Positions 45,783-55,230 of a stretch of DNA of 64,000 bases are shown one piece after another. The DNA comes from Nitrobacter sp. NHB1. Lineage in GTDB: Bacteria > Pseudomonadota > Alphaproteobacteria > Rhizobiales > Xanthobacteraceae. Numbering within the stretch: the stretch's first letter is position 1; each line of letters opens with the position of its first letter. The translations under genes were made by a program, and so were the position numbers. The notes below the pieces were generated by a model. That model was given only the letters and a program-made list of their open reading frames with translations. It was not told where the DNA came from and ran no database searches. Location: the NCBI RefSeq assembly GCF_036964665.1, contig NZ_JBAMDA010000004.1:144921-208920 (forward strand), in the 5' to 3' direction.

Positions 45783-46414
45783 CAACGCCAACCAACGTCC
45801 TTCGACCGCCATGGAAGGAACTCACGCGGCAGCGTGAAGGCGCGACCTTTGGCATCTGGGTATTTCTTGCGAGCGAACTGCTGTTCTTCGGCTCCATGTT
45901 GCTGCTCTACACGGCTTACCGTGTCGCCAATCCAGATGTTTTTACCATCGCCGGTCGGGAAACCGACCTCTGGTACGGCACAGTCAATACGGCCGTCCTG
46001 ATGACAAGTAGCCTCACCATGGCGGTGGCCGCCCAGGCGGCCGAGGCCGATATGCGACGCCTTGCGATCTGGGGGCTCGGAGCCACTGTGGTGCTTGGCC
46101 TGATGTTCCTGGTATTCAAGGGCTTCGAGTATGCAGAGGACATCGGTAAGCACCTCGTACCCGGCGTCAATTTTGCACTGAAAGAACCCGCGGCGCAGAT
46201 CTTCTTTGCACTCTACTGGATCATGACGGCGGTTCACGCGGTCCATCTCAGCGTCGGCCTCGGCCTGGTCGGGCGCCTTGCGATATTCGGCGCGTTGCGC
46301 AGGGTTGAGTTGCGCGAGAATCCGCAGGTCGAGGTAACCGCGTTGTACTGGCATCTCGTCGATGTGATCTGGATTATTCTCTATCCTTTGATTTATCTCA
46401 TGGGACGATCATGA
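45779..46414 (+). CDS. coxC: Cytochrome c oxidase subunit III
   Basis: 211 residues, GTG start in GTGA. Five to six membrane helices, with [20 protein letters not shown] and the conserved [35 protein letters not shown] patterns of subunit III. The usual N-terminal two helices are reduced, as in caa3/quinol-oxidase type subunits. Structural, helps sustain proton uptake. Confidence 0.93.
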   Translation: MTTPTNVLRPPWKELTRQREGATFGIWVFLASELLFFGSMLLLYTAYRVANPDVFTIAGRETDLWYGTVNTAVLMTSSLTMAVAAQAAEADMRRLAIWGLGATVVLGLMFLVFKGFEYAEDIGKHLVPGVNFALKEPAAQIFFALYWIMTAVHAVHLSVGLGLVGRLAIFGALRRVELRENPQVEVTALYWHLVDVIWIILYPLIYLMGRS

Positions 46415-46752
46415 GTGCGCAAACATACGCGATTTGGCGAAAGAACGGCCTCGTCTGGCTGGCGCTCCTGATCTTGCTGGCGCTCACGTTTGGCGCTGCC
46501 CGTCTTCCCCTTGGTGACTTCAACGTGGTGATCGCACTCGCGATCGCCGGGATCAAAGTTACGCTTGTCATCGTGATCTTCATGGGGCTTGGCAACTCGC
46601 CTTCGCTCATCAGGCTTGCCGCGGCCGCTGGCGTATTCTGGCTCACCATCCTGTTTGTCCTGACCCTCACCGATGTGATCGCCAGCCGTCAATTCGGGAA
46701 CGCTCACCCGCAAACGACGCGCGGGGAACAATCGCTCTCTCGCAACCATTGA
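46411..46752 (+). CDS. Cytochrome c oxidase subunit IV (prokaryotic type)
   Basis: 113 residues, three membrane helices: VWLALLILLALTFGAARLPL, VIALAIAGIKVTLVIVIFMG, and AGVFWLTILFVLTLTDVIAS. This matches the COX4_pro family that completes caa3 and related oxidases. Last gene of the translationally coupled run. The next gene starts 20 bp downstream with its own ribosome site. Confidence 0.9.
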   Translation: MSAQTYAIWRKNGLVWLALLILLALTFGAARLPLGDFNVVIALAIAGIKVTLVIVIFMGLGNSPSLIRLAAAAGVFWLTILFVLTLTDVIASRQFGNAHPQTTRGEQSLSRNH

Positions 46753-46772
46753 GACAGACGGAGGTAGCCAGA

Positions 46773-47767
46773 ATGTCCAACCGAAGCACAGTGGTCGTTA
46801 CCGGCGCATCCGCCGGCGTGGGCCGCGCGGTGGCAATCGCTTTCGCGCAGAAGGGCTGGAACGTGGCCTTGATTGCGCGCGGGAAAGAAGGCCTCGAGGG
46901 CGCGCGACGGGACTGGAAGCGGCTGGAGGTCACGCTCTCGTGTTGCCACTGGATGTCGCGGATGCCGGCGCGGTGTTTGCTGCGGCAGATCAGGTGATAG
47001 CAGAGTGGGGGCGTATCGATGTCTGGGTCAATGACGCAATGGTCACGATCTTTGCGCCGGTCGAGGAGATCATACCGGACGAGTTTCGCCGGGTCACCGA
47101 AGTCACTTACCTCGGACAGGTCTACGGCACGATGGCCGCGCTCAAGCACATGCGGCCCCGCAACCGCGGCACGATCGTTCAGGTGGGCTCCGCGCTTAGC
47201 TATCGCGCCATCCCGTTACAGTCGGCCTATTGCGGGGCCAAGTTCGCCATTCGCGGCTTCACCGACGCGCTGCGCGGTGAACTCGATCACGAGCGAAGCC
47301 GCATCCGCCTGACCATGGTCCAACTGCCAGCCGTCAACACGCCGCAGTTCGATTGGGCTCGGTCGCGGATGCCGCGCAAATTGCAACCGGTGCCGCCAAT
47401 CTATCAGCCGGAGGCCATAGCAAAAGAGATCGTGCGCGCCGCGCTTGAGGCTCCGCGTGAACTCTGGATCGGCAGATCGGCGCTGAAGGCCATCTTCGGC
47501 GCAATGTTGCTGCCGTTGTTGGGCGACCGGATTCTCGCAAGCGAGGGTTACAGTGGGCAAATGACTGCGGAATTGGCTCAGCCGGATCGACGGGACAATT
47601 TGTTTGAACCCGTTCCATCTGATCCCGGAGTCCACGGCCGTTTCGACCGGTCTGCGCGGCGCGACGTGGCGGGTTTCGATCCGGTGCGACTGCGCGCGGG
47701 GATCGCGTGCGCATTGATTATCGGCGTTGCGGGTCTGGTCGCTATCGCCAGTTCACGGCGTGCCTGA
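46773..47767 (+). pseudogene. Short-chain dehydrogenase/reductase, frameshifted
   Basis: GGAGG ribosome site before the ATG at 46773. Rossmann start VVVTGASAGVGRAVAIAFAQ (TGxxxGxG) in the first frame. Near 46917 one base is missing, and the rest (LPLDVADAGAVFAAADQVI, YxxxK motif YCGAKFAIRGFTDAL, SALSYRAI) continues in the next frame to 47767. The restored protein would be about 330 residues with a C-terminal membrane segment (ACALIIGVAGLVAIA). This SDR type is often encoded next to GH15 glucoamylases in rhizobia, and a GH15 scrap follows here. Confidence 0.83.
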
Positions 47768-47799
47768 GCGTCACCGGCAAAGTCGTCTTCCGATATAGA

Positions 47800-47925
47800 G
47801 AGCGCAATCCGTAGCCGGGGGACAATTGCCGACCAGGCAACGCCGGTCAGGTCGTATTCCTCCGGCAGCAAGTCAAGGTCATTGCGCAAGGCGAGCGACC
47901 GCTTGAACAATACCCCCAGCATCCG
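47800..47925 (-). pseudogene. GH15 glucoamylase-type fragment
   Basis: Minus-strand frame LFKRSLALRNDLDLLPEEYD matches the C-terminal region of GH15 glucoamylases (LRNDxGLLAEEYDP), and the next frame continues as LVGNCPP, resembling QxGNFPQA. About 40 codons survive with a frameshift. Confidence 0.52.
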
Positions 47926-48059
47926 CGATACGCCCCCTGGGCGGTCGGTGTTGAAGCTTCCGACGTTGAACCATTCCGTTCATCGCTTGTTGACAGAATG
48001 CCCCGCCGAGTTTTGCTCCCGGAAAGTGAATCACTGCAGCACGACCCCAGGAGCTTCCC

Positions 48060-48335
48060 CGTGCAGTATCTCGGCGCCAACGTTCCGCAGGCTTGGGCGG
48101 CGGGAGCCCCCTTCATGCTGCTGCAGGCCATGTTGGGCCTCTACAACAGGAGGCACCGCGCGGCAAGCTGTATGTCGATCCTGCCTTGCCTGATTGGTTG
48201 CCGGACGTGACGCTCACCGATCTGCGGCTGGGGCGACGCCGCTTCAATATCCGTTTCTGGCGGGACGGCAAGAGCACGATCTTCAAGGTATTGAAGGGCA
48301 GTCCCGAAGCTGTAGAGCGCTCCAGTACATGTGGA
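48060..48335 (+). pseudogene. Glycogen-debranching enzyme C-terminal fragment
   Basis: PQAWAAGAPFMLLQAMLGLY in one frame and, after a shift near 48155, GKLYVDPALPDWLPDVTLTD and LRLGRRRFNIRFWRDG in another, together matching the end of amylo-alpha-1,6-glucosidase-type proteins. Upstream homology is lost before about 48050. Confidence 0.68.
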
Positions 48336-48622
48336 TGCTGGGCCAGGCTCAACGAAACACCGGGGAAAAGCCGGGGCGCCGCGTAGCGGTCGCTTCACAC
48401 TCCCAATGGTTCGCAAATGCGTTTAGGTACGACCGGGTTAAGTCTGCATCGTCGATCATGTCCGAAGCTGCTTTCAGACAGCCGCCGCGATCCAGCTATG
48501 TCCAAGTGGGTACATGCACCGGCCTCATCGTCCATCCCAACAGCCAGCGCCACCAAGGAAGCCTGGACCTCAAGAATTCAGGTGGCCGGATGACTTCCCG
48601 GCCACCCAAAAACACCAAAGAC
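48336..48622. other. Intergenic, nothing recognised
   Basis: No supported gene, repeat or RNA. A short inverted-repeat-like stretch (ggtggccggatgacttcccggccacc) at about 48581-48607 could act as a terminator for neighbouring transcripts but lacks a T-run. Confidence 0.3.
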
Positions 48623-48856
48623 TTACTTGCTTTCACAAGTAGTAATTGTCTTCATAGTGCTTCGGCATCGGCCTCTGTCTTATAGACCTTGCCAGCCGGG
48701 CTAACCACCACAGATGTAGTTGTCATTGGCTTTTCATGTGCGACTGTACATTTCTTCGTCGTGGAATCTTGCACGACATAGTATGAGTTCGCCGCGAACG
48801 CGGGAGCCGAGAAACCAGTGATGATGGCGGGCCGCAGCCAATAATTTAAAATTCAT
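48623..48856 (-). pseudogene. Small exported rhizobial protein, two frameshifts
   Basis: From ATG 48856: MNFKLLAAA, then after an extra C near 48832 the frame gives IITGFSAPAFAANSYYVVQD, STTKKCTVAHEKPMTTTSVV and PAGKVYKTEADAEAL. A lost base then brings MKTITTCESK into a third frame. This matches a common family of small secreted proteins in Bradyrhizobium (signal peptide plus YYVVQDxxTKKC). Decayed copy. Confidence 0.7.
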
Positions 48857-48942
48857 TTTTGACGCTCCTGTTTGTCACACAGTCCTTTCCTGTGTTGTGC
48901 GTAAACTCGGCTCGGGTGCGAACGTTGCGACGCGCTCCGCAA

Positions 48943-50334
48943 GCAGGACGAGGACGTATCGCATTGGGGCGAGCGGCTCTACGTCAACGTCGACTGCTAC
49001 GACAAGCAGAACGCCGAGAGCATCCTGTTCGACGTGGTGACCGAGCTGCAGACCAACGGCCTCTTAATTGCCGACTTCGGCCAGCTCTACAATCAAGCAC
49101 GTACAAAGGACGAGGCCACGCTCGAACGGGTGTCGAACTTCGTGACGAACAACCGCATACGGGTCGAGGCGCATACGGCCCTTACGCCGATGCGCGGGCG
49201 CCTCTACCAGCAGCATCGCCCTGATTTCATCCTCCGGGACGACCTCGAAAACGCCGTCACGGCGGACAGTCCAGCCATTACCGAGAAGATCATCCGGCTT
49301 CTCGACGAGGCAAAAGGCGGCATGGCCGGGCACGGGGTGTCGCTTACTCTCGGAAATTTCATACTCGAAGCGGGAGTCATGGGATACGTGCGCAAAGCCG
49401 TGAACGGATCGGGCCGACGGTCGCGCTTTGTCCTCATCACCGACTGACAGGGAGAGCCGGCCTGGCCCGACAAATACGTCAAAACCGATGCTGACGCTGC
49501 CGCCGTCAATGCTGATATCTCTGACCCGAGCAAACGCAAGATATCGCTTGAAGGAAAGGGGCGGGAGCTGAACGCCGGAGGCCGGTGCGTCTACGAGGTC
49601 GAAATGCTCCTGGACCCAGTCGCGGCCGGTTCCCCGTTCTTCGACCGCCCCACGATCGAGCGGCTTATCGCGCAGTGCAGCCAGCCGTCGAGCGAGAAAG
49701 CCGGCCTTTTCCTTTGGGAGGAATACAATCCCGCGCATCGCTACGCGATAGGGGCTGATACCGGCAAAGGCAACTGCAACGACCATAGCACGGCGGTCCT
49801 CATAGACTTCTCGACGATACCCGCCCGGCAGGTCGGGTCCTACGCGAACAATCTCATTCCCGCAGACCAGTTCAATGAGCTTAAACGGCAAGCCGACCTG
49901 TTCGGTTCCTGCCTCATAGCGCCCGAGAAGAACAGCGAGAGTGGCGGCTCGTGCCTTACCACGCTCAAGATGATCTATGATACGAACGTAATATATCGGC
50001 AGGTGTCGTTGGACCGTCTGAGCGACCAGCCGCTGGGGAGCGGGCAGTTGGGCTTGAGACCAACGGCGCGACTAAATACTCGTTACTCAATGACCTTCGC
50101 ACGGCGATCGAGGACGGCCATCTGCTTATCCGGGACGAGCGCATTCTGCTCGAGATGAAGAGCTTTACCTTTACCGACGCCGACGACCTCGGGTGGGGTC
50201 GGGTCGGACACTTCACCAACCATCTCGACCTGCTCATGGCGACTGCTATTTGCTGGGAAATGAAGAAGTACGCCAAGGCCAAGACGCGGACCTCGACGTA
50301 CGAACAACAGCCATATGAACGAACCGGCCTCTAA
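48943..50334 (+). pseudogene. Phage terminase large subunit, frameshifted
   Basis: Three successive frames. 48943-49447: RLYVNVDCYDKQNAESILFD, PDFILRDDLENAVTADSP, HGVSLTLGNFILEAGVMGYV (ATPase part). 49604-50050: FLWEEYNPAHRYAIGADTGK and GSYANNLIPADQFNELKRQA (nuclease domain with its first Asp). 50050-50334: YSLLNDLRTAIEDGHLLIRD, EMKSFTFTDADDLGWGRVGH, DLLMATAICWEMKKYA. Together it is the terminase motor-nuclease that packages phage DNA; it lacks its N-terminus and is inactive. Prophage remnant. Confidence 0.78.
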
Positions 50335-50392
50335 TCCAAAGCATCCGCTGGTCGCGCAAGGCTGGAACAACTGCCCGAAATGCGGGTACTAG
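50315..50392 (+). pseudogene. Tiny zinc-ribbon ORF with internal stop
   Basis: Overlaps the terminase end. Reads to NNCPKCGY, then TAG, then in the same frame SVVDECRMCHWSW. The two CxxC pairs separated by a nonsense codon suggest a small phage zinc-ribbon protein that acquired a stop, shortly before the IS110 fragment begins. Confidence 0.4.
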
Positions 50393-50425
50393 TCCGTCGT
50401 GGACGAGTGCCGCATGTGCCACTGG

Positions 50426-50800
50426 AGTTGGAGTGTCATTCGGCCCTTTAATTGCGTGACGTTGTCAAGCTTCCTTGAGATGCCGGCACTGGGGTCATGG
50501 GCCCTTTCCGAGGTCGCCAAGCGCCTCATGATGATGTCCGGGTCGGACGCCTCAACGTCTGCAGCGGAGTGCGACAGAGTCGCCACCAGCCGAATGAACG
50601 AGGTCGTCACAACCACCGTCCCAGCGGGACATCACTGGCCCGGTGAACCGGGTCAGGAACTGGCCGATAGATCAGGCGGCGCCGGCCTATCCCCATTCAA
50701 AGGAAGTACCATCAACCCGGATGCAGTGCAGAATGACGGCGATCTTGCGGGCAACGGCAACCTTTGCCTTCTTTATGCCGGCTTTCCCGGCGCGCGCTAC
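50426..50800 (-). mobile_element. IS110 3'-end fragment (relative of 10427-11775)
   Basis: Inverted and diverged copy of the 3' non-coding region of the IS110 at 10427-11775: the outer end tgtcattcggccctttaa is followed by the same central segment, then the last ~35 codons of a transposase (minus strand, ending in [20 protein letters not shown] sequence). Truncated at about 50800. Confidence 0.75.
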
Positions 50801-50867
50801 GACTATCGCGACTGGGTCGACAAGCACGGACAAAAGTATGATCTTCCGCTAATGACGCGAGACGCTG

Positions 50868-50988
50868 GCCGGAGCAACCGAGGCTCCCCGCCGGCGCATC
50901 TGCCGCGGGTTGAGATCGTCGTCGACATCGATGACAAGACCTGCCAGTGCTGCCAGGGCGAGCTGCATCGGATCGCGATCTCCGCGTA
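50868..50988 (+). mobile_element. IS66 TnpC zinc-finger fragment
   Basis: Reads RSNRGSPPAHLPRVEIVVDI then KTCQCCQGELHRI, the zinc-finger-like region of IS66 TnpC. About 40 codons only. Confidence 0.62.
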
Positions 50989-51043
50989 GCCGATCACGCA
51001 GGGGCAAGCGCGCCCCCCCTGAGTGCCAGCCGCCGCGCATTCC

Positions 51044-51337
51044 TCAACCCTCCGGAAGCTCGTCAGGCCATTTCTGGGCGCCGTGCAGAACACGTAAGAT
51101 TCGGATCGCGCGTTCGGTGACGATATAGGCCGCGACATAGGGAGTACCAGCGATAACGAGTTCTCGCGTGCCGGCAACGCGGCCGGGGCGGCCACTTTCC
51201 GGGAAATCGGCAAGCCGGCGCGCGGAGGCTGCAATTCGCTCGTCGATCGCGATGGCTGCTCGAGGGTTCTCGACTTCGATGTGGGTGAAGATGCCATCGC
51301 GATCGGCGAGCGCGAATGCGGACCAGACGAGCTTCAC
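51044..51337 (-). CDS. ParE/RelE-family toxin
   Basis: 97 residues, RelE/ParE fold: LVWSAFALADRDGIFTHIEV, AARRLADFPESGRPGRVAGT, ELVIAGTPYVAAYIVTERAI, RILRVLHGAQKWPDELP. The conserved Arg in IRILRVLHG is present. ParE-type toxins poison gyrase and RelE-type toxins cleave mRNA; the sequence favours ParE/RelE in a broad sense only. Overlaps the antitoxin gene by 4 bp (ATGA), as expected for a TA pair. Both genes are intact in otherwise decayed DNA. Confidence 0.9.
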   Translation of the reverse strand: MKLVWSAFALADRDGIFTHIEVENPRAAIAIDERIAASARRLADFPESGRPGRVAGTRELVIAGTPYVAAYIVTERAIRILRVLHGAQKWPDELPEG

Positions 51338-51642
51338 GACTTCAGTTTGTCCGCCCGGTGCGCGGCTGCCGCGCGCCGTTCGGCGAAATGCGCCTCAGCC
51401 CGATCCTCAGGGATATCGGGCCGGGTATCCTCCAGCGCCTCGCGCACCTTCGCGCGGAACCAGGCGTCGTGGACCTCGCTGTTCGTGACGAGCTCAAGCG
51501 GCAGCACGCCCTCGTTGGCGGTCCGCGTGAGCAGGATGCGCACGGCATCCGAGACCGTCAGCCCCATGCCCTCGAGCACCGCAGTTGCGCGGTCGCGGAC
51601 TTCGGCGTCAATACGGGTCTGGACAAGAGCATTCGCGGCCAT
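51334..51642 (-). CDS. RelB/DinJ-family antitoxin
   Basis: 102 residues from the ATG at 51642, placed by AGGAGG five bases upstream; an in-frame GTG at 51648 is less likely. An N-terminal ribbon-helix-helix (NALVQTRIDAEVRDRATAVL, GLTVSDAVRILLTRTANEG) for DNA binding and autoregulation, then a helical toxin-wrapping C-terminus (WFRAKVREALEDTRPDIPED). Partner of the ParE/RelE toxin. Confidence 0.9.
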   Translation of the reverse strand: MAANALVQTRIDAEVRDRATAVLEGMGLTVSDAVRILLTRTANEGVLPLELVTNSEVHDAWFRAKVREALEDTRPDIPEDRAEAHFAERRAAAAHRADKLKS

Positions 51643-51711
51643 GATCACCTCCTTGACCTCAAGCGATAATGTAATGCAATTGAATTACAAATAACAGAGC
51701 CCCTGCTCGGG

Positions 51712-51834
51712 TTTGCCGACTCCAGCCTGGAACTCCGCAGCGGCCAGTGGATCTATCTCGACGGCGGCGAGAGGCACTCGTTGCGGGGAATTGAGGATTC
51801 CTCGTTGCTTCTCACCATCCTCGTTGACCAATAG
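51712..51834 (+). pseudogene. Cupin-domain fragment
   Basis: Frame SLELRSGQWIYLDGGERHSL followed by EDSSLLLTILVDQ and a stop resembles the second half of a small cupin (PxGxxH and LLLTxx motifs). No start and no first half. Non-functional. Confidence 0.45.
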
Positions 51835-51989
51835 GTCTGGTCGTCCGGGATATGCGCTCTGCTCGGCCACGCCCCCTACATCTCAACCACGGTCACCGTC
51901 TCACTTTCGACGGCAGGACGCCTGACGAGGGATATGCTAGGCAGGAAAACGAAGAGAGTCTGGCGGCGTAACTAACCTCGGAATCCGTC

Positions 51990-52212
51990 TTAGAGTCTAA
52001 CTCATAATGATTGCATTTGATTTCAAGCTCTTGCGAGTCGTCGCGTGAGGGTGCGGATGTGGGCGACGAGAGCCAAGCAACTGCGCTGGCAATGGTTGCC
52101 TCGAAATCCTTTGCCAATCTACGACAGCGGCCCAGCCATGCGAAGGTTCTTTCAACGATCCGCTGTACAATGTTGCGTGGAACTGGTCGCCTGGCTTGGT
52201 GATTTTGAGCCA
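51990..52212 (-). mobile_element. IS5-family transposase C-terminal fragment
   Basis: A minus-strand frame reads QRIVERTFAWLGRCRRLAKD then FEATIASAVAWL, the final catalytic Glu region of IS5 (IS427 group) transposases. The N-terminal part is absent. Confidence 0.75.
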
Positions 52213-52214
52213 GT

Positions 52215-52745
52215 TGGGCCCTCGAGTGGGGGAACCCTGAAGACGATCTCGACGTGCGCGTCGTCGATTTCGACCCGGCGAACCACGGTGCGAATGATCT
52301 GCCGCATGCCGATCTATCAAGGTGGGCAAGCCCTCTTTCACCTTGGCTGAGAAGTCTTCCAGACGGCTGATGAGGAGTGAGAGCTCGCATTCGTTCTCGG
52401 CCACTTCGACCGCCGCTTGGTGCCGCTCCTGGAACTGTGAGAAGCGGCGTTTCAGACCAGCGATACGCGGTTCGAATTCCGCCTTGTCGATGATGCCTTC
52501 GGCATAGCTGTCGATCAGCCGGCCGATACCACGACGCAAGGTGGCCATTTGTCGTTAGAGGCGGACGATCTCCTCCGGTTCACGGACTTGGTCACGGGCC
52601 GCAAGGAGGCGGCGGCGATATTCCCCGGCCACGCGGTGCGGATCCTCCAGGAGACCTTTGACCTGATCCCACACCGCTTCTTCCAGGTGATCGCCGCGCA
52701 CCTGCGGGTTGTCGCAAACGCGATGGCCGCTGAAGCGATGTAAGC
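52215..52745 (-). pseudogene. Large serine recombinase C-terminal remnant
   Basis: Pieces in two frames: HLEEAVWDQVKGLLEDPHRV, GEYRRRLLAARDQVREPEEI then LRRGIGRLIDSYAEGIIDKA, FEPRIAGLKRRFSQFQERHQ and LISRLEDFSAKVKEG. This is the coiled-coil region after the zinc ribbon of large serine recombinases. The catalytic N-terminal domain is missing. From a different lineage than the intact recombinase at 57970. Confidence 0.75.
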
Positions 52746-52820
52746 GCGAGTTTCTGTGCACCTTTTGCTTTTGATTGCTCTGATGCATGAGGTGTCCACC
52801 AAAATAGGTGGACACCAATC

Positions 52821-52945
52821 ATGAAAGACGATGATCAAAGACTGCGGGTGATGCTTGTTGGTCGGAATGGCCGCCGCCGATACGACCCCGCATCGAAGGA
52901 CCGTCTTGTCGCAGCCTGCCTTGAGCCTGGCGTGTCTGTATCGAG
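52821..52945 (+). mobile_element. IS66 Orf1 N-terminal scrap
   Basis: MKDDDQRLRVMLVGRNGRRR followed by YDPASKDRLVAACLEPGVSV is the start of an IS66 TnpA. It is interrupted after SRL, where a minus-strand IS3 fragment begins. Confidence 0.6.
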
Positions 52946-53135
52946 GCTTCAAGGCGATGGCCTCACGACGAAGATCCTTCACCTCGCCAGACGTTGCGGC
53001 GCATGCCGTGTCACCCGCCAACCGACGCTTGCCAGCCTCGCGGAATTCCTTCGACCAGCCGTTATACATCGAGGCGGCAATGCCTTCGCGGCGCACAGCT
53101 CGGAGATATTCTCCTCACCGCGCAGCGAGCTATGC
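52945..53135 (-). mobile_element. IS3-family OrfA fragment
   Basis: Minus-strand SELCRREGIAASMYNGWSKE, FREAGKRRLAGDTACAATSG and EVKDLRREAIALK are the helix-turn-helix and leucine-zipper part of an IS3-family OrfA. OrfB is absent. Confidence 0.75.
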
Positions 53136-53158
53136 GGGATTTTGGGTGACGAGGTTGA

Positions 53159-53844
53159 TCAGGCGGCGTGGTGAGCCGGCATTTTAGTGACCTCGATTCC
53201 GTTTTTGAATTTGACGCCTTGAACGACCTTTGGCAACTGGTTCTCGCCGTTCAATCGGCGCCATGTTTTCGCGGCGGCATTGACGAGTTTGAACACCATG
53301 AGCTTGGCGGTCTTTGCCGATAGCGCGCCCTTTGTCCGCACGGTTCGATGACGCACTGTCGCGAATACGCTCTCGATCGGGTTTGACGTGCGCAGATGGT
53401 CCCAGTGCTCGGCAGGGAAGTCGAAGAAGGCAAGCAGAGTTTCCCGGTCCTTGGTCAGGCAGACAACCGCCTTGTCGTACTTGGCGCCGTATTTTTCGGC
53501 GAATACGTCGATCGCGACCTCGGCTGCCGCGCGGGTCGGCCCGCCGTAAATCTCACGCAGGTCTGCCTTCATGTTGACCTGGACCGAGAGCGCAATCTTG
53601 TTCAGCACGTTGGCCGTCTTGTGAACCCAACAGCGCTGGTGCCGGGTAGCGGGAAAGGCCTCCTCGATCGTCCTCCAGAAGCCCAGCGCACCGTCGCCGA
53701 CCGCGAGGTCCGGCGCGATCTCGAGCCCACGCTGCTTGATGTCGATGAGCAGCTCACGCCAGCTCTGCGCGCTCTCGCGGACTCCAGTCTGAAAGCCGAC
53801 AAGTTCCTGCCTTCAGGCGTTGCGCCGATCAGCACCAGCATGCA
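53159..53844 (-). pseudogene. IS256 transposase, 3' part, frameshifted
   Basis: Continues from the piece at 55231-55809: CMLVLIGATPEG, then a 4-bp loss near 53814 shifts the frame. LAVGDGALGFW and ATRHQRCWVHKTANVLNK follow, then the intact end: VQVNMKADLREIYGGPTRAA, RETLLAFFDFPAEHWDHLRT, SNPIESVFATVRHRT (catalytic Glu), LPKVVQGVKFKNGIE. The Mutator-type core is recognisable, but the gene is dead. Confidence 0.87.
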
Positions 53845-55230
53845 TGTATGGATGCCCCCGTTCGCGCAAGAAGTTTTTTGAGCGGTTTGGATCGCGTGAT
53901 CGGATGCGGTCATGTATCAGGCCTTGGTACGCAGCCTGTTCCGACCGCTGGCCGGTATGGAGATGAGCGGACCTGGCGCAAATCACTCGGGCGAGCTGTC
54001 GAGCTCGATGCATGCTAATGCGTTTCCAGACCCAGATCTAACCGATCAATTTGACCTTACCGTTCATCGACCTTCCTACACGCCCGACGGTCCTCCGGTT
54101 GCTTTGGCTGATTTTCAATCAGGCCGCAGCAGCCATAGGATCTCGATAATCCTTCGCCTTCGCCAGCATGGCCCAGATCGAGCGAGCCATCTTGTTGGCG
54201 AGCGCGATTGCCGCAAGCATCCGCGGTTTGCGCGCCAGCATGCGATGGAGCCACGTTCCTTCCGGCGCTCCTTTCCGGCAGGCCGCTCGCACCACCGCCA
54301 TGGCGCCGACGATCAACAGCCGCCTGATGTCGCGCTGGCCCATCTTCGAGGTTTTCCCGAGAATTTGTTTGCCGCCGGTCGAATGCTCGCGGGGAACGAG
54401 CCCAAGCCACGCGGCGAAGTTGCGACCTCGATTGAAGACCTCCATCGGCGGCGCGAAGGTCTCGATCGCCATGGCGGTGATCGGCCCCACGCCCGGCATA
54501 GTCTGCAATCGCCGCGTCATCGCCCTGCGCTTGGCTTCGTGGGCGGTAGCCTTTTCGAGTTCGGCGATCTTTTTCGACAGCCGATCGACTTGGTCGAGAC
54601 AGATGCGCGCGAGTTCGATGACGAGAATGGGCAGGGACTGTCCCGTGTCTTCGATCGTCTGTGCGAGCAACGTCAGCTTCGCCGAACCCTGTGGACCACG
54701 ATCCCATGTTCGGCCAGATGGCCGCGCAAGGCGTTGATCAACTGGGTCCGCTGACGGACCAAAAGATCGCGGGTACGAAACAGCATGGCGCGCGCCTGTT
54801 GCTCCTCAGTCTTCACCGCCACGAAACGCATGGTCGGCCGACTCGCCGCTTCAGCGATCGCCTCTGCGTCCGCGGCGTCGTTCTTCTGGCGCTTGACAAA
54901 GGGTTTGACATAAACGGGCGGAATCAGGCGCACCTCGTGTCCAATGTCGCGGATCGCCCGGCCCCAATGATGCGCGCTCCCGCAGGCCTCCATGCGACGA
55001 TGCAGCGGGGCTGCTCGGCCAGGAAAGTGAGCATCTGCTCGCGCGAAAGCTTCTTCCGGAAAGCAACATTACCGTCGCAACGGGCTCCATGCAGTTGGAA
55101 GGTCCGCTTTGCAAGGTCGAGACCGATGATATTATTCTGCTCCATGGATGCTCTCTCCGTTCGTGGGATGCGCAAACATCGCCACCTTGGCACATCGCGA
55201 TGCCGTCGGGAGGGGGCATCCACTCCATCA
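53845..55230 (-). mobile_element. IS1111-type (IS110 family) element
   Basis: Inserted in the IS256 transposase codon series between GAG (55231-55233) and TGC (53842-53844). Sub-terminal inverted repeats tggatgccccc (53849-53859) and gggggcatcca (55212-55222) identify the IS1111 subgroup. The transposase is on the minus strand with about 265 bp of non-coding DNA after it, which is homologous to the DNA next to the truncated element at 25067-26195. Confidence 0.83.
54119..55145 (-). pseudogene. IS1111/IS110 transposase, two single-base deletions
   Basis: ATG at 55145: MEQNNIIGLDLAKRTFQLHG (first catalytic Asp), LTFLAEQPRCIVA; one base is lost near 54994. Then MEACGSAHHWGRAIRDIGHE, YVKPFVKRQKNDAADAEAIA; another base is lost near 54693. 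The Transposase_20 domain closes the protein: RLQTMPGVGPITAMAIETFA, FAAWLGLVPREHSTGGKQIL. All catalytic residues exist but in three frames. Confidence 0.87.
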
